From Gracilaria gracilis (Eukaryota > Rhodophyta > Florideophyceae > Gracilariales > Gracilariaceae), in the NCBI GenBank assembly GCA_030374805.1, contig JARGSG010000079.1, positions 1 to 64,000 of the forward strand: DNA of 64,000 bases, read 5' to 3'. Made by a program: the position numbers and the translations under genes. The notes below the pieces were generated by a model that worked only from the letters and a program-made list of their open reading frames with translations, was not told the DNA's origin and made no database searches. Of this stretch, positions 41,164 through 51,007 are shown one piece after another (positions within the stretch are counted from its first letter, which is position 1; each line of letters opens with the position of its first letter).

Positions 41164-43300
41164 CTAACTATCTCCTCCCTCGGCGACTGTGTCTTGGTGG
41201 CCGACAGTTTGTGCTTCTGGTGCAGAATATTCAACTAGTTGCACACTGCCGTCCGGCTGGAGGATGGGAACCTGACCGCTGCGGATGGATACACTCTCCG
41301 TCATGTAGAGACGCTCAGAGATATCCATACCGCTTCGTCCTAAACGTTCCATAGTTGCCGTCTCAATCGAACCCCTTATGTCTACAGCACTTGGAGGCCT
41401 TGTGCGAGAACGTAGCGCCGAACGGAGCGCCCCAAACCAAGCAGTACTGCGGTTCCTCGCGATTATTAGATTGCGTTTGGCCACACTCGTAGTGTCAAGT
41501 ACAGACCCTGTGCTGATGCCACCAACCTCTACCATTGCGTCACCGAAAGCGTTAACGTGTTACTGCAGAACGTCGTTAGCAAGGTCGCTCATGAACAACA
41601 GCAAATCTATGGCACCGAGGGTGTCGCTTCGAACCAAACGCTCTGCCCGGGCAAGATTCAGCACTCATCTACGGGCTAACTCCAGACCTTCTACCACCTA
41701 CGATGGCGGAGTTTCATTCACGGAACGGCAAGATTCTTGTAGCAAGCGCAGAGCTTCCGCTTCGAACACCTCCGGTAAGGGTTCGGCATCGTTCGTTTGG
41801 TGGATGCCTACATGATGAAGTCCGAAAGGAAATGAGGAACTGCTTGCAGGGCCAGCGACAGGCGTGGAGTAGTCCTCGTCATAACGCTCCGCTACGCTAC
41901 CAAAAAGGCATGGTACATGTAACCGAGCGGGTAGAATGAGTCCACTTCTGAAAAGTACCAGGGCGGTCTCTTGGGTGGAACAAAGAATCGATGCGTCACA
42001 ATGTGGGGGTCTCTCGGAATCCTTGGCATCTCTGGGAACTGTTCCGTTCGGGAATTAAACCACAGGTACCCGGGCGTAACGGATCAATCAGTTATTACTG
42101 AGAAACGCAATCATCTTTCGGCGTCTTGGGGGGAGAACCTCGTTCCCCGTAAGATGTTTTGGAGCCCCATCCGCATGATAAACGTCACCAGGCGGTAAGG
42201 AAGAAGGAAGAGACGCCCGAGACCGAGAGGTTCTCTCGTATGCACCCGTCTAGGGAACCCACCGAACGGATTCACTCTCGGGTCTTTCGCACGCGTGAAT
42301 AAATGAACACCCTCAGTTGCGGCTTGAAAAAACGACATGAGCGCACAAATGGCCCGCTCCGCGTACATTACACCTCTTAACCGTTCGGACAATGGACCTT
42401 CGCGAAGGATGTCGTCGGAGTAGTACGCGAGAATTGGAGGCGTGATGACTGACAGATCTCTTGGGACATCGAACTCGTTACAGTTGGGGGGGACCCTCAC
42501 GTAAAATTTCTCCCGGTCGGTCGGTCGTAGGTCGAAAAATTTGGCGTTGTGCTACCCAATCATGAACTTATTCCGACTGGCCCTGATATGAGACTCTGTA
42601 GCGATATTGTCGCCCCAACGGCGCCGGTTCAACTAATACAGTTGATCGTACGGTGGGGGCAACATTACCACTCGAAGAGGGTTCTATGCCGGACAGGGGA
42701 AGTTGTGATTGGTGAGCATCTTCGAGACCATAGCCCGCACTCGGCCTTGGTGGTGAAACTCTTCACTGCACCGCAACCAGAGCATGTCGGAACGACCCAC
42801 CGTTTCGTCTTCCACCGAGCCGGTCACCCCGTGTATGTGTTTCCACTTCTGGAGCCAAGCTCCTTCCCGATCACGCTTACGGCTACGCCCGGATGCTTCG
42901 AAACGCGACCTCCGCTCGAGAATAGATGCAAACCGCCTCGCGTCGAGATACACGTTCAACTCCGGATCGGAGAGTAGTTCATCTACGGTACACGGCGGCT
43001 CCTTTCCCCTTTCGTCGACCGGTGCGCTTCCATTTCTAGAAATGAGTACTCGGTGGGCGCGGTGGTCATACCGTTGGCCCGGAAGTGGCGTACAAAACGT
43101 ACGGGGCAGGCTCCGGTGGGACACACCTAAGGTTTCCGTGCGGTGTTCCGCGGTTATTGGAAAAGAGCGTCTGGGGACGGGAATGTCCTCAAAAGCCACA
43201 CCGTCTCCTGGAATCGATGCAGTTGGACCCAAAAAGTGTCCAAGCCAGCTTAACGGCCTCGAAATCGCACACCAGTTTGATACACGCTCAGTGCTGCTCG
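41164..43300 (-). pseudogene. decayed gene antisense to gypsy 2, unknown function
   Basis: The minus strand contains a long protein-like reading that can be followed for almost 700 codons. From about 43300 to 42684 it is open (PGDGVAFEDIPVPRR, LLSDPELNVYLDARRF). It then continues in the same frame through three stops to the open part 42500-42111 (NEFDVPRDLSVITPP, GLGRLFLLPYRLVTF) and further to about 41830 (RIPRDPHIVTHRFFVPP). A frame change leads to 41700-41164, again coherent (SDTLGAIDLLLFMSD, MDISERLYMTESVSI). No known domain is recognised. The opposite strand is less protein-like. Some plant gypsy elements of the Tat group carry an antisense ORF here, which suggests a comparable accessory gene. 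Confidence 0.5.
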
Positions 43301-43345
43301 GATGCTGGCGCTCCGAAGACGTAGCGCAAGTCTAGGAGGGAGGTC

Positions 43346-43905
43346 TGTAGTAGAGTGGAACCAAGCGGTATGTCAGGTAAGCAGGGGGGCAGGCAGGGCT
43401 ACCATGGTGTGCTGGATCGCACACGTGTACTGGACTGGCTCGCCGACCGGAGTAACCAGATAGGTAGTGCACGTAAGCATAGTTGTAGATACTTGGCAGA
43501 ACCCATCACGAGATTTTTTTGTCACGTGGTGCGGGTGCCATTGCGGACAGTAATGCGGAGTTGCAGCGTTGATGTGCACCTACTTATGAAATGCCGCTCC
43601 TCGCAGCCTCACCAACAGTAAACGGTATTCACCTTCTTCACTAAACTATAGACTCTAAAGCAGACCCGGGCTTTACCGTTAACGGAGCAATTTTGTTAGG
43701 TTTACAAGCCGTTCGGACCCTACGCGCGTATCTTGATCGCGTCTGACGCTTCTATCCACCCAGGCTCTTTACGACCGCCTGGTGCTGGCGATCGTTTCCA
43801 CGCGTTACAAATATCCCCATGCGGATCACGGGACTATACATTCCGCCTACAAACTTACCTCATGGATCACACCTCTAGGAATTCTTTTACTTGCACTATC
43901 TCACA
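43346..43905 (+). repeat. gypsy 2 3' LTR
   Basis: TGTAGTAGAGTGG to CTATCTCACA, directly after the purine tract GGAGGGAGGTC (43335-43345). It aligns over its full length with the 5' LTR. Confidence 0.88.
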
Positions 43906-43910
43906 CGAAG
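43906..43910. repeat. target-site duplication of gypsy 2, right
   Basis: CGAAG, identical to 33280-33284. Confidence 0.8.
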
Positions 43911-44018
43911 GAAGGCAAGGGGCATCAAAATGTAGATAATAGGCCTTCAAGGCTATCATGCATGCAAACATGACATCATCAGTTGCGCCCATGATCTATT
44001 GTGATAAACTTGTGGAGC
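43911..44018 (-). repeat. LTR family X, copy A, second half (truncated)
   Basis: GAAGGCAAGG onward aligns with the reverse complement of the solo LTR copy B from the point where the left half stopped, including CATGACATCATC and GCCCATGAT (GCATGACGTCATC and GCCCATGAC in copy B). The alignment fades near 44018, so the end of the LTR is missing. Confidence 0.65.
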
Positions 44019-45401
44019 AACGCCTTTGGCGGGAAAAGCGCAAGCTCACGAAGACGTTCGGAATCTTCCCCTCGACAGGGCAGCACAGCGAACGGAGCAC
44101 TCCGGGAATGACACAGCGAAGCCCGGTGTAAATCCGAGGTCAAGCCACCACGACAAGCGTCGGAGCGTCAGGCTGATTAGTAGTCGGTAGAGACCCACGT
44201 GTTCACACGGTCACGAGATGAGTCCTCGAAAGAGAGTAGCACGGCAACGACAAGATGTCGGAAACGGGCCACTGCGAACAGGGCAAAAAGGCAAACCAGA
44301 AAACGGGAGAAAGCAAACCATCAGAATGGGGAAAGGAGAGAGAGAATAAAGCAAACCCAATACAGGGACGGGTATACGACAATCGGTCGGAACGAGACAC
44401 AAAAATAGTGGTTATACTCTGAGCGCCACAAGGGTGGGTAACTTTACGTAAATAACGCTATCGTCACTTCATTTGGAGGTGAACAATCCGCGAAGGCGTG
44501 ATAGTTAGAGCCAGAAGCTCTTGCTCGGCAAGGGGCAATTTACTTGGAGAAGCGATGCTCAACCCTCTAAGTACTGAGCTCGGCGCACCACTGACAGTGC
44601 GCCGGGCAAAATAGTCTATAAAATATCTAGGTAAATACAGCAATGCTGGGTGTACTGTTTCCGGCATATCCGTGCTACACGTGTGCTATTCACACCCGCT
44701 AAGCAGCATCTCGAGCCGTGAAATCTACGTGTACATGTGTGGAAAATATCTCAGCGAGGCGACACGCTAATAGCGGTGTAGTTCATATATATTTACTAAC
44801 GCATGATGCGGAAATTAACTAAGTACCTCAAATAGCCTCCAAGAAGTGTTGCCCTTAAAAACTGGCAATGTTGGGCTAAACTAATTTAACAATAAAAAAT
44901 TTAAGATAGAAAATATTAATTAAATGCAATCGAAATAGCAATTCGCACAAGTCGGATGACATGACACCAATTTACTAAATTTTTAATTTAATAAAGCCAA
45001 AGCAAACGTAGTAAATTTCAACGCCTTTAATCACGCCAAAAACTAGTTTAGAGTTTTAAAATGCACTTTTAGTTTTTATTAATTTCAAATGCAAGCAAAA
45101 ATTGGTTATTTACTGAGAAAAGAGTAATTTTTAAAGCCAAAAAGATATTTGTTTTTGGATATTCTGCGTTTCGAAAGTTTTAGTTTTTAATTAGCGCATT
45201 TCTACGTCTGCGGGGAAGAACAGGAGAGTAAAGTCGATACTTATAATCACGCTGAAAGCGTTTATTGTGACGAAAAATGCTAGAGAAAAGTGGGTTTATG
45301 TTTACAGGTTGTGCCAAGTATGGGAGTTGTTTTAGTGCTGGGTGTCCGTTCTGTGAGCGTGGAAGGTAGGCAGCGGAAGAAGGGGGGAGGGGGGGATGTA
45401 T
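44019..45401. other. no recognisable gene
   Basis: The first 400 bases are GC-moderate with short purine-rich open frames. From about 44800 the DNA is very AT-rich and all frames are short. CACGAAGACGTTCGG near 44053 resembles a site in the copia relic at about 28997 (CACGAAGACGTCCGA), which may mean a small copia fragment. Confidence 0.35.
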
Positions 45402-46913
45402 CAGAGTGTACCTTAATATGAATCAAAAACTAAGATTTATCGAGAAGTATACCAAAAACTTCTCTAATTCTCGCCAAACTTTAACAATAGCCTCTCTATC
45501 TACCACTTTTCTCAAATCTGTGGTTTATTTGAGACATAACTGTCACCGAAAGCCATCAAATGGACGTCAAAGTGCAGTGTCAGGTAGCCTTAAATAGCTT
45601 TTGTACGGCTTTATTTTGAATCACATTTTGATCCAAATTTAATCAAAAATAGACCATTTTAGTGAGTCCCCTCGATTGCCCGGTCTCCATTCACAGCCCG
45701 TAGCCGAGCTCTGCGCCGCCTTGCGGTCCTGGAGCTAGCCAAAGCAAGGCACCGCACAGGACGCTCTGATAACCACAGAAAGTGCAAACGCCTGCGCTCC
45801 TCTTCCGCCTCCTTCTGGCGCTGCTTTTCGGCCGCTTCCGCTGCCCGTGCGGCTCTTCGAGCTGTGGCCTCTGCTGCCCGAGTGTTACGAAGCTCAGCGG
45901 CTTCCCGCCTCCCCTCGTCGCGTCTACACAACTGAGATAGCACGTCTTCATTAGTCAGCAATGCGCCGCTGGTCGTCGCAAGCGTACCGTTTTGAATGAC
46001 TTCACCATCACTGCGAAGCAAGTTACGACCAGTTTTGAATGCTTCCACCAAGTCTTTGTACGTTCTATAGGCAGCTTCTTGGGAAGTTGCCCCTTCCCAG
46101 TTTGTCACATCAGACTGCCGAATGACAGAGGCGTCCGCCGACTGCGTCTTACGGTTCCACACACCGCACGCCGCAAAACCACTTACAATATTCTCACACC
46201 GCACTGCGTCATAATAACATCTGGTGAGCATCTCGCACAGCGTGTATATATCGTTCACCTGTGTATTACAACCTGTGTATGCTCGACGGTTTAGCATGTT
46301 CCTGAACGAGGTCTTAAAGGGAGAGAAGACAGAGTAGTAAAGGACTTGGGTGCGGTGACTCGAATGCGCTGGAAGACCGACGGCGACGATGCGATTATCC
46401 CTGAAAAGTTTCAATACACGGTACGTGCAATGCGCTCCATAGGCATCCATGATCACCACAATATGGCGGTGCTTTTTTCTGAGATCTTCTGTTTCTTATA
46501 CAAACTTCAAAGCCCATTGATAGAATATCTCCGAATCGACTCCGGCTTTTTCCCGATATACAAAATACGCATTGGGAAGCAGGAAGGCGGCAGGCGTTTC
46601 CCGAGATCCATCTGACCGTGTGCGATACTTTGAATGCTTTCCAGGTAGCACGACTAAAGGACGCCACGAACGCCCATCTCCAGAAACAACAGGCATCACT
46701 GTAACGTGTTCCGCGTTAGCCTTCCACTTTAACTCTGTTGAATTGTCTTTTGCTGACGATTCAAACAGAGCTTTTGAACGGGCTCTCGAAGCAGTGCGTG
46801 TAGAGAATCCACTCTCATCTATATTGAAAACCTGCTCTGGATTGTGAATTTTGAACTCACGGTACGCTTGGTGGAGTCTGGCGTAGTGGGAGGCCAAGTT
46901 GGTTGGGGACATT

Positions 46914-47421
46914 TGTAGTACAATGAGACCTCAATGGGTTGGTGCCACGTGGGCCTACTGGTGCGCCTTGCTGGCTGCACTGTACCCAATTGGTATTCTG
47001 TATTTTATAATTTCTAATTTCTAATTTATAGTCTAGGATAGTTTAGCATTGCTGGCCCATGACAGTAGGTCATGGGCACAGCCGATGACGTCATGCCCGC
47101 AGGGGAGATCGGCGTCGGTGCACCTTGTATATATTGTGGTGCACCTCGCCTTCCTCCTCGGGTATTGTAAAGTCAGGCACCACTAGGGCAGTAACTATAC
47201 CATCTTGGTCACTTGCTACTCTATTACTATTCAGGTTTTACCGCGCGTCGACGTCTACTACCGTACACCTACACGGTCTAGACTAGTTGCCCCGCCGTTT
47301 GCCCCTGCGGGTTTCAGGTGCCCTACTACCATATTGGTTGTGTGTTTTCCCCCTTTAGGTTGAGCCCTCGCGCGCTCCCTCCACCAGGCGGACCCCACAC
47401 CTTATCGGTATTTTTTCGACA
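46914..47421 (+). repeat. solo LTR, family X, copy B
   Basis: A 508-bp LTR from TGTAGTACAATGAG to TTTTTTCGACA. It is flanked on both sides by the 5-bp duplication ACATT (46909-46913 and 47422-47426; AATGT on the transposase strand). A TATA box (TATATATT, 47128-47135) lies between two copies of GGTGCACC (47117-47124 and 47138-47145). No internal retroelement sequence is attached, so it is the product of LTR-LTR recombination. Confidence 0.82.
47128..47135 (+). promoter_or_regulatory. TATA box in LTR X
   Basis: TATATATT, flanked by two directly repeated GGTGCACC palindromes 13 bases apart. This sets the orientation of the LTR as plus. Confidence 0.45.
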
Positions 47422-48142
47422 ACATTGCCAGCTGTCTAGCCTTTTCCAGACTGCCACGGCGTCTGAGAGTTAAACCGGTGTGTCTGCGAATGAACCCTCG
47501 CAGAAAGCCATCCCCGGGACGCGCAACGCTGGATGGTACTCTCTGTTGTCGCTGGGGCGGTAAAGAGATTATAAATGTGTGAATCAAATCTTTCATGCAT
47601 TCGTGGGAGAGCGGTGTGCCATGTGAAGAGAAGTTGAGAGCGCTGTCGACGAGCAGCTGCTCCTCCTCCTTCGAGAAGATTGGAGGTCTGCCACGGGGCA
47701 GCGAGGTCGTATTGTGGTTTAGTGCACGCCACAGAGAAGAGTAGGAATCATTGTGGGTCTTTGCACACTTGCGGAACGACGTGCCGTTGCTGACGTGGGC
47801 TTGGATGGCAATATGCACGGCCAAAATCTGTCGTCGTCTTTGCGGGGCCACAATTCGTTTTGAGAACATGACAATGGTCCGGTACGAGGAATGGATAGCA
47901 AAGGTCTCAAGGCCGTTTGATGGCGGGGTGGATGCTCCTTGGAGGAGAGTGGTCGAGTTTAAGTGCCTTGGTGGAAAAAAGCGCGCTCTTTCGGTTGCGC
48001 AGATTCTTTTTTAAATTGAAGGATTGGTTTTCGCTTTATGGAACCATTTAGATTCGAGGGCTACCGGAATTAGAGAAATCCTTTCAGTTTTAATTGTAAT
48101 TCTGATTCATGTTTTTGTACTGATTCATATTTGTGCAACCCT

Positions 48143-48506
48143 ACGATACTCAAGCATCATTTCAACCGCGCAACTTCGCCACAGGATTTCGTAAACTTAC
48201 AGTATAGAACGCCTCCTAAGGCTGGCGGACAGTAGGGCTTGGGAGACGTGCACACGTGTAGGAGAGCAGACAGTACACGTAGTTGCGTCGGCGGTCCGGG
48301 GTAGGTTTTGTTTGGGAGGTCGGAGCGCAATGAGCAGCTCCTGAAGAGGGCGGCGGCGCGCGCGGCGCGCTGTGCATCCGGCGACGCGGCGGGGCGCGCC
48401 ACGTCACAGAAGCGCTCCGCGATCAGCCGATCGCGACTGCCGCGCGCGCGACTGGAGCCACCTTTTGACGGCGGTTGCCCCTCACAGCGTGGGCGGCGCA
48501 GGCAAC
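48143..48506 (+). other. upstream region of the DUF3411 gene
   Basis: Base composition rises sharply from AT-rich to GC-rich here, marking the start of the host gene island. No TATA box is obvious. The frame of the downstream gene is open back to 48372, but the open part begins with GTG and has no ATG before 48507. Confidence 0.4.
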
Positions 48507-49667
48507 ATGAGCAGCAACGCGTGCGCCTTCGTGTCGGGCGCCTTGTACGCGCGCACCTCCTCGGCGCGCCTCCGCCGCGTGTGTCCGCGCAGCAGTGGCG
48601 CCGGTTGTGCTGTTGGTGCGGCTCGCTGTGCCCGTACGCGCGCTTGCCTGCAGGTTGAGCCTACGCAGCTGCGCGACCTCACGATGACGGTGTCGCGCAT
48701 TGAGCCGTGCGACAGCACGGACTTGTTCTCGGCCATTCCCACCGAGTCGGACGAGCTGGCGGACGAGTCGGTCGACGCGCAGTATGGCAGCGGCGGCAAG
48801 GGCGGCGGCGGTGGCGGCGGCGGTGGCGGCGGCGACGAAGCAAAGGGCGAGGGTGAGGACGGAGACGATGACGACGAGATGAAACAGCTGCTCAAAGGGT
48901 ACGGCGTGAGTCGCGATGAGCTGCCAAGGGAGCTGCAACAGCTGTCCGGCGGCGAACTGCGCACGTTCCTGCGCAGCGTGCAGCGCGGCTTGCCGCGGCT
49001 ACTGGCGCGCGTGTGGCCGGGGTGGCGACGGCGCGTGGCGGCCGACGCGTCGTTCGCGTTCAAGATGAGCATGGAGCTGACGGTGGGGCTGGGGCTGGCG
49101 GCGTCGGGCATGGTGGCAGCGCGTGGCAGCCGCATCATAGAGGAGCTGGACTTTGCGCTGTGCGACATTGCGGTGGGCGGCACGCTCAACTTCATGCTGG
49201 TGTACCTGCTGGCGCCCGTGGTGGGCGCCAAGGGCGGCGGGCTGTTGGCGGCGCTGCCGTCCAACGTGTTCTCGGGCGGGCAGTACTCGATGGCGCAGCG
49301 CGCGGGCGCGTTTGTGTACAAGGGCGCGCTGTTCGGCGCGTGCGGCTTCGCGGGCAGCGTGGTGGGCACCAGCGCGTCGCAGGCGCTGATGGCGGTGCGC
49401 GCGGCGGCGGCCAAGCTGCGCGGCGAAGGCGCGGCGGCGACGTCGCGCGAGCTGCCCAACGTGGCGGCCAACTCGCTGGCGTGGGCGGGCTTCATGGTGG
49501 TGAGCAGCAACCCGCGCTACCAGGCGCTGGCGGGCATGGAGCGCGCGCTGTTCGCGCTGTGCCCGTCCGCCGCCGCCAAGTTGGGCAGCGCCGCGCTGCG
49601 CACCGCCAACAACGTGCTCGGCGGCGCCGTGTGGGTGTGGTGGGCCAGGGCGATCGGGCTGCAGTAA
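48507..49667 (+). CDS. RETICULATA-related (DUF3411) chloroplast protein
   Basis: A protein of 386 residues from the first ATG. RETICULATA-related proteins sit in the chloroplast envelope of plants and affect plastid and leaf development; their biochemical role is not settled. The C-terminal 230 residues carry the family pattern: FKMSMELTVGLGLAASGM, ELDFALCDIAVGG, FMLVYLLAPV, LPSNVFSGGQYSMAQRAGAF, VAANSLAWAGFMVVSSNPRY and the end RTANNVLGG...WWARAIGLQ. Several of these are hydrophobic enough to be membrane helices. The N terminus is rich in Ser, Ala and Arg and suits a transit peptide. A run of eleven Gly and an acidic stretch separate it from the domain. It is very GC-rich and uninterrupted. 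Confidence 0.88.
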   Translation: MSSNACAFVSGALYARTSSARLRRVCPRSSGAGCAVGAARCARTRACLQVEPTQLRDLTMTVSRIEPCDSTDLFSAIPTESDELADESVDAQYGSGGKGGGGGGGGGGGDEAKGEGEDGDDDDEMKQLLKGYGVSRDELPRELQQLSGGELRTFLRSVQRGLPRLLARVWPGWRRRVAADASFAFKMSMELTVGLGLAASGMVAARGSRIIEELDFALCDIAVGGTLNFMLVYLLAPVVGAKGGGLLAALPSNVFSGGQYSMAQRAGAFVYKGALFGACGFAGSVVGTSASQALMAVRAAAAKLRGEGAAATSRELPNVAANSLAWAGFMVVSSNPRYQALAGMERALFALCPSAAAKLGSAALRTANNVLGGAVWVWWARAIGLQ

Positions 49668-49762
49668 TTAGCAATTGCATCAATTGCATTTATTTGTTAT
49701 TAAATTAATTATTGGCACATACGCAATACCGCACGCGGCGCGTACTTGCGATGCTAACAGCA

Positions 49763-49763
<1 letters not shown>

Positions 49764-49795
<32 letters not shown>
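49764..49795. repeat. TTA microsatellite
   Basis: Just over ten copies of TTA, about 100 bp after the DUF3411 stop codon. Confidence 0.9.
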
Positions 49796-49893
49796 GAAGA
49801 GCAACACAACAAAAAGAAAAGAGCGGATCCACATGCCAACGGTGAAAACAAGAACAAAACGGGGCGCGCGATTAGAGTGACACGGCGGCGCAG

Positions 49894-50175
49894 TTACGAC
49901 GAGCGTTTGTGGCTGTAGCAGCTCTTGGAAGATTTTGGCCGGCGACGTCGGCGGTGCGACGAGGAGGAAGAACTTGAGGGCGGGCGGCCCAATTGGCTGC
50001 TGGCGTTCTGCGCCGCCTCGTGCAACGGCTGTGACGCAAAGCCGCGCGACGTGGGCAGGTCGAACATGGGCGGCACCTCGAACGACGATGACATGGAGCT
50101 GGACGACGGCGGGTACTGGTTGGAGTACGGCTGCGTGCGTTGGTTGGGGGGAGTAGTGTAGGATGAGGAAGGCAT
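49894..50175 (-). CDS. small Ser/Arg-rich protein, uncertain
   Basis: From the first ATG (50175) it gives 93 residues: a Pro/Ser/Tyr-rich N-terminal part, then FEVPPMFDLPTSRGF, then a run of Ser and HRRRRRPKSSKSC near the end. The frame remains open upstream to 50712 but begins there with GTG and has an Ala/Arg/Cys-rich sequence of doubtful reality, on DNA with about 70 percent GC where long open frames arise by chance. A longer spliced form is possible. No family is recognised. It is convergent with the DUF3411 gene. Confidence 0.35.
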   Translation of the reverse strand: MPSSSYTTPPNQRTQPYSNQYPPSSSSMSSSFEVPPMFDLPTSRGFASQPLHEAAQNASSQLGRPPSSSSSSSHRRRRRPKSSKSCYSHKRSS

Positions 50176-51007
50176 GGTATTAGTAGTTAATGCAAGTTGG
50201 GGGGGGGCTGTGGGGGTTGCGGGGGTTGCGAGGGCTGTGGAGGCTGTGGGTGCTGCGGGGGCTGTGGGGGAAGCGGCGGATGAGCAGGACTGCGGGGGGC
50301 AGCGCGCGCTCTTTAAAGCGCACGCGGAGGCGGAGAGAGCGCGCGCGGCATGCAATGCGCGGCGCTGGCAGCGCTTGTGTTCGTGTACGCGGGAGGCGAG
50401 CGAGCACAAGTTGCGCGTTGTACAACGCACGGGCGTCGTCCCGCAAGGCGCGGCAGCCGCGCGTGTGGAGCGCACGTGCGCCAACGCGCGTGGCGCACAG
50501 CTGTGGCACGCGCGGCGCGCGCGTGCCGCCCGCGCCGGGAAACAGCCAATGGCGCCGCCGCCGCGCGCTTTACGGCTGGCGCTTTGTGCGCGCCGCGCTG
50601 CCGTTGCTGCCGCGCCGTGGGCGGCCGCCGCATTGCTGGCGGCGCCGCCGCCGCCGTGACGTTTTGGCGAGCGAGCAAAGAAAAAAGTCAAAAAGTTTCG
50701 AAAAAGTGCCACATCGCGCCGCCGCCACTTTTTTCAAATCGCACGTTTGAACGTTTGAATTGGCGCGCGCCGCGTGTGCACGCACCACGCCCGTCGCTTC
50801 ACATCACATCACATCACGCAACGCATCGCATCGCATCACACGCACATGACGCAAGCGCGCGTGTGCTCTTGACGTCGCCCCCCCCCCCTCCCCCCCCCCT
50901 CCCTTTCTGAAGTCTCACGTCTGCGCCCGCTGCCCGCTGCGACTGCCCGTCGCGCCCCCCCCCCCCCCCCCCCCCCCCTCCCCCGCCATTCGCGCCCGCG
51001 CTTCGTC
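50176..51007. other. GC-rich intergenic region upstream of the PH-domain gene
   Basis: Open frames exist in most phases because of extreme GC content, with no motif. Contains short repeats (CACATCACATCA, CATCGCATCGCATC near 50803-50840) and two poly-C tracts described separately. Confidence 0.4.
50878..50984. repeat. two long poly-C tracts
   Basis: About 11 and 10 C residues separated by one T at 50878-50899, and a run of 24 C at 50955-50978 followed by T and five more C. The second run ends some 25 bases before the ATG of the PH-domain gene and is therefore in its promoter or 5' UTR. Confidence 0.9.

Larger units (their letters stand above)
33285..43905 (+). mobile_element. Ty3/gypsy retrotransposon 2 (chromodomain type), complete but decayed
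   Basis: A 10.6-kb element with 560-bp LTRs at both ends, roughly 92 percent identical to each other by eye, and an exact 5-bp target duplication CGAAG. The internal order is gag, protease, RT, RNase H, integrase, chromodomain, then about 2.9 kb of extra sequence that carries a decayed gene on the opposite strand, a polypurine tract (GGAGGGAGGTC) and the 3' LTR. Stops, frameshifts and loss of catalytic residues show that it is dead. It is inserted in an LTR of family X. Confidence 0.9.
45659..47869 (-). pseudogene. pogo-like DDE_1 transposase, split by a solo LTR
   Basis: Exon-like part 1 (47869 to about 47427) has an N-terminal helix-turn-helix and CENP-B-type segment: GTSFRKCAKTHNDSYSSLW, RGRPPIFSKEEEQLLVD and GFIRRHTGLTLR. 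Part 2 (from about 46913) has the catalytic domain: VFNIDESGF with the first Asp, VIMDAYGAH with the second, and GLPAHSSHRTQVL followed by YYSVFSPFK, where the third acidic residue appears to be Tyr. A TAA at 46496-46498 interrupts the frame once more. The tail (to 45659) is an Ala/Arg/Glu-rich coiled-coil-like stretch. Removing the LTR and one copy of its AATGT duplication would restore one frame across the gap. Confidence 0.8.
45402..48142 (-). mobile_element. pogo/Tc1-like DNA transposon
   Basis: A DDE_1-type transposase on the minus strand is flanked by weak terminal inverted repeats: CAGAGTGTACCTTAATATGA on the left and, on the other strand, AGGGTTGCACAAATATGAAT at the right (near 48142). 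Both share AATATGAATCA. The ends are tentative because the expected TA duplication is not exact. A solo LTR (46914-47421) splits the element. Confidence 0.6.

Noticed and set aside
41378..41815. 145-codon plus-strand ORF within gypsy 2
   Set aside because: The minus strand of the same DNA reads as a more coherent protein, and this frame has no known motif.
41164..43300. Cytosine-deamination (RIP-like) origin of the stop codons in the antisense gene
   Set aside because: All stop codons can be derived from CAG, CAA or CGA by a C-to-T change, so the observation carries no information without a reference copy.
48423..49510. Minus-strand ORFs of 171 and 342 codons opposite the DUF3411 gene
   Set aside because: They are shadows of a GC-rich gene whose family identity on the plus strand is clear.
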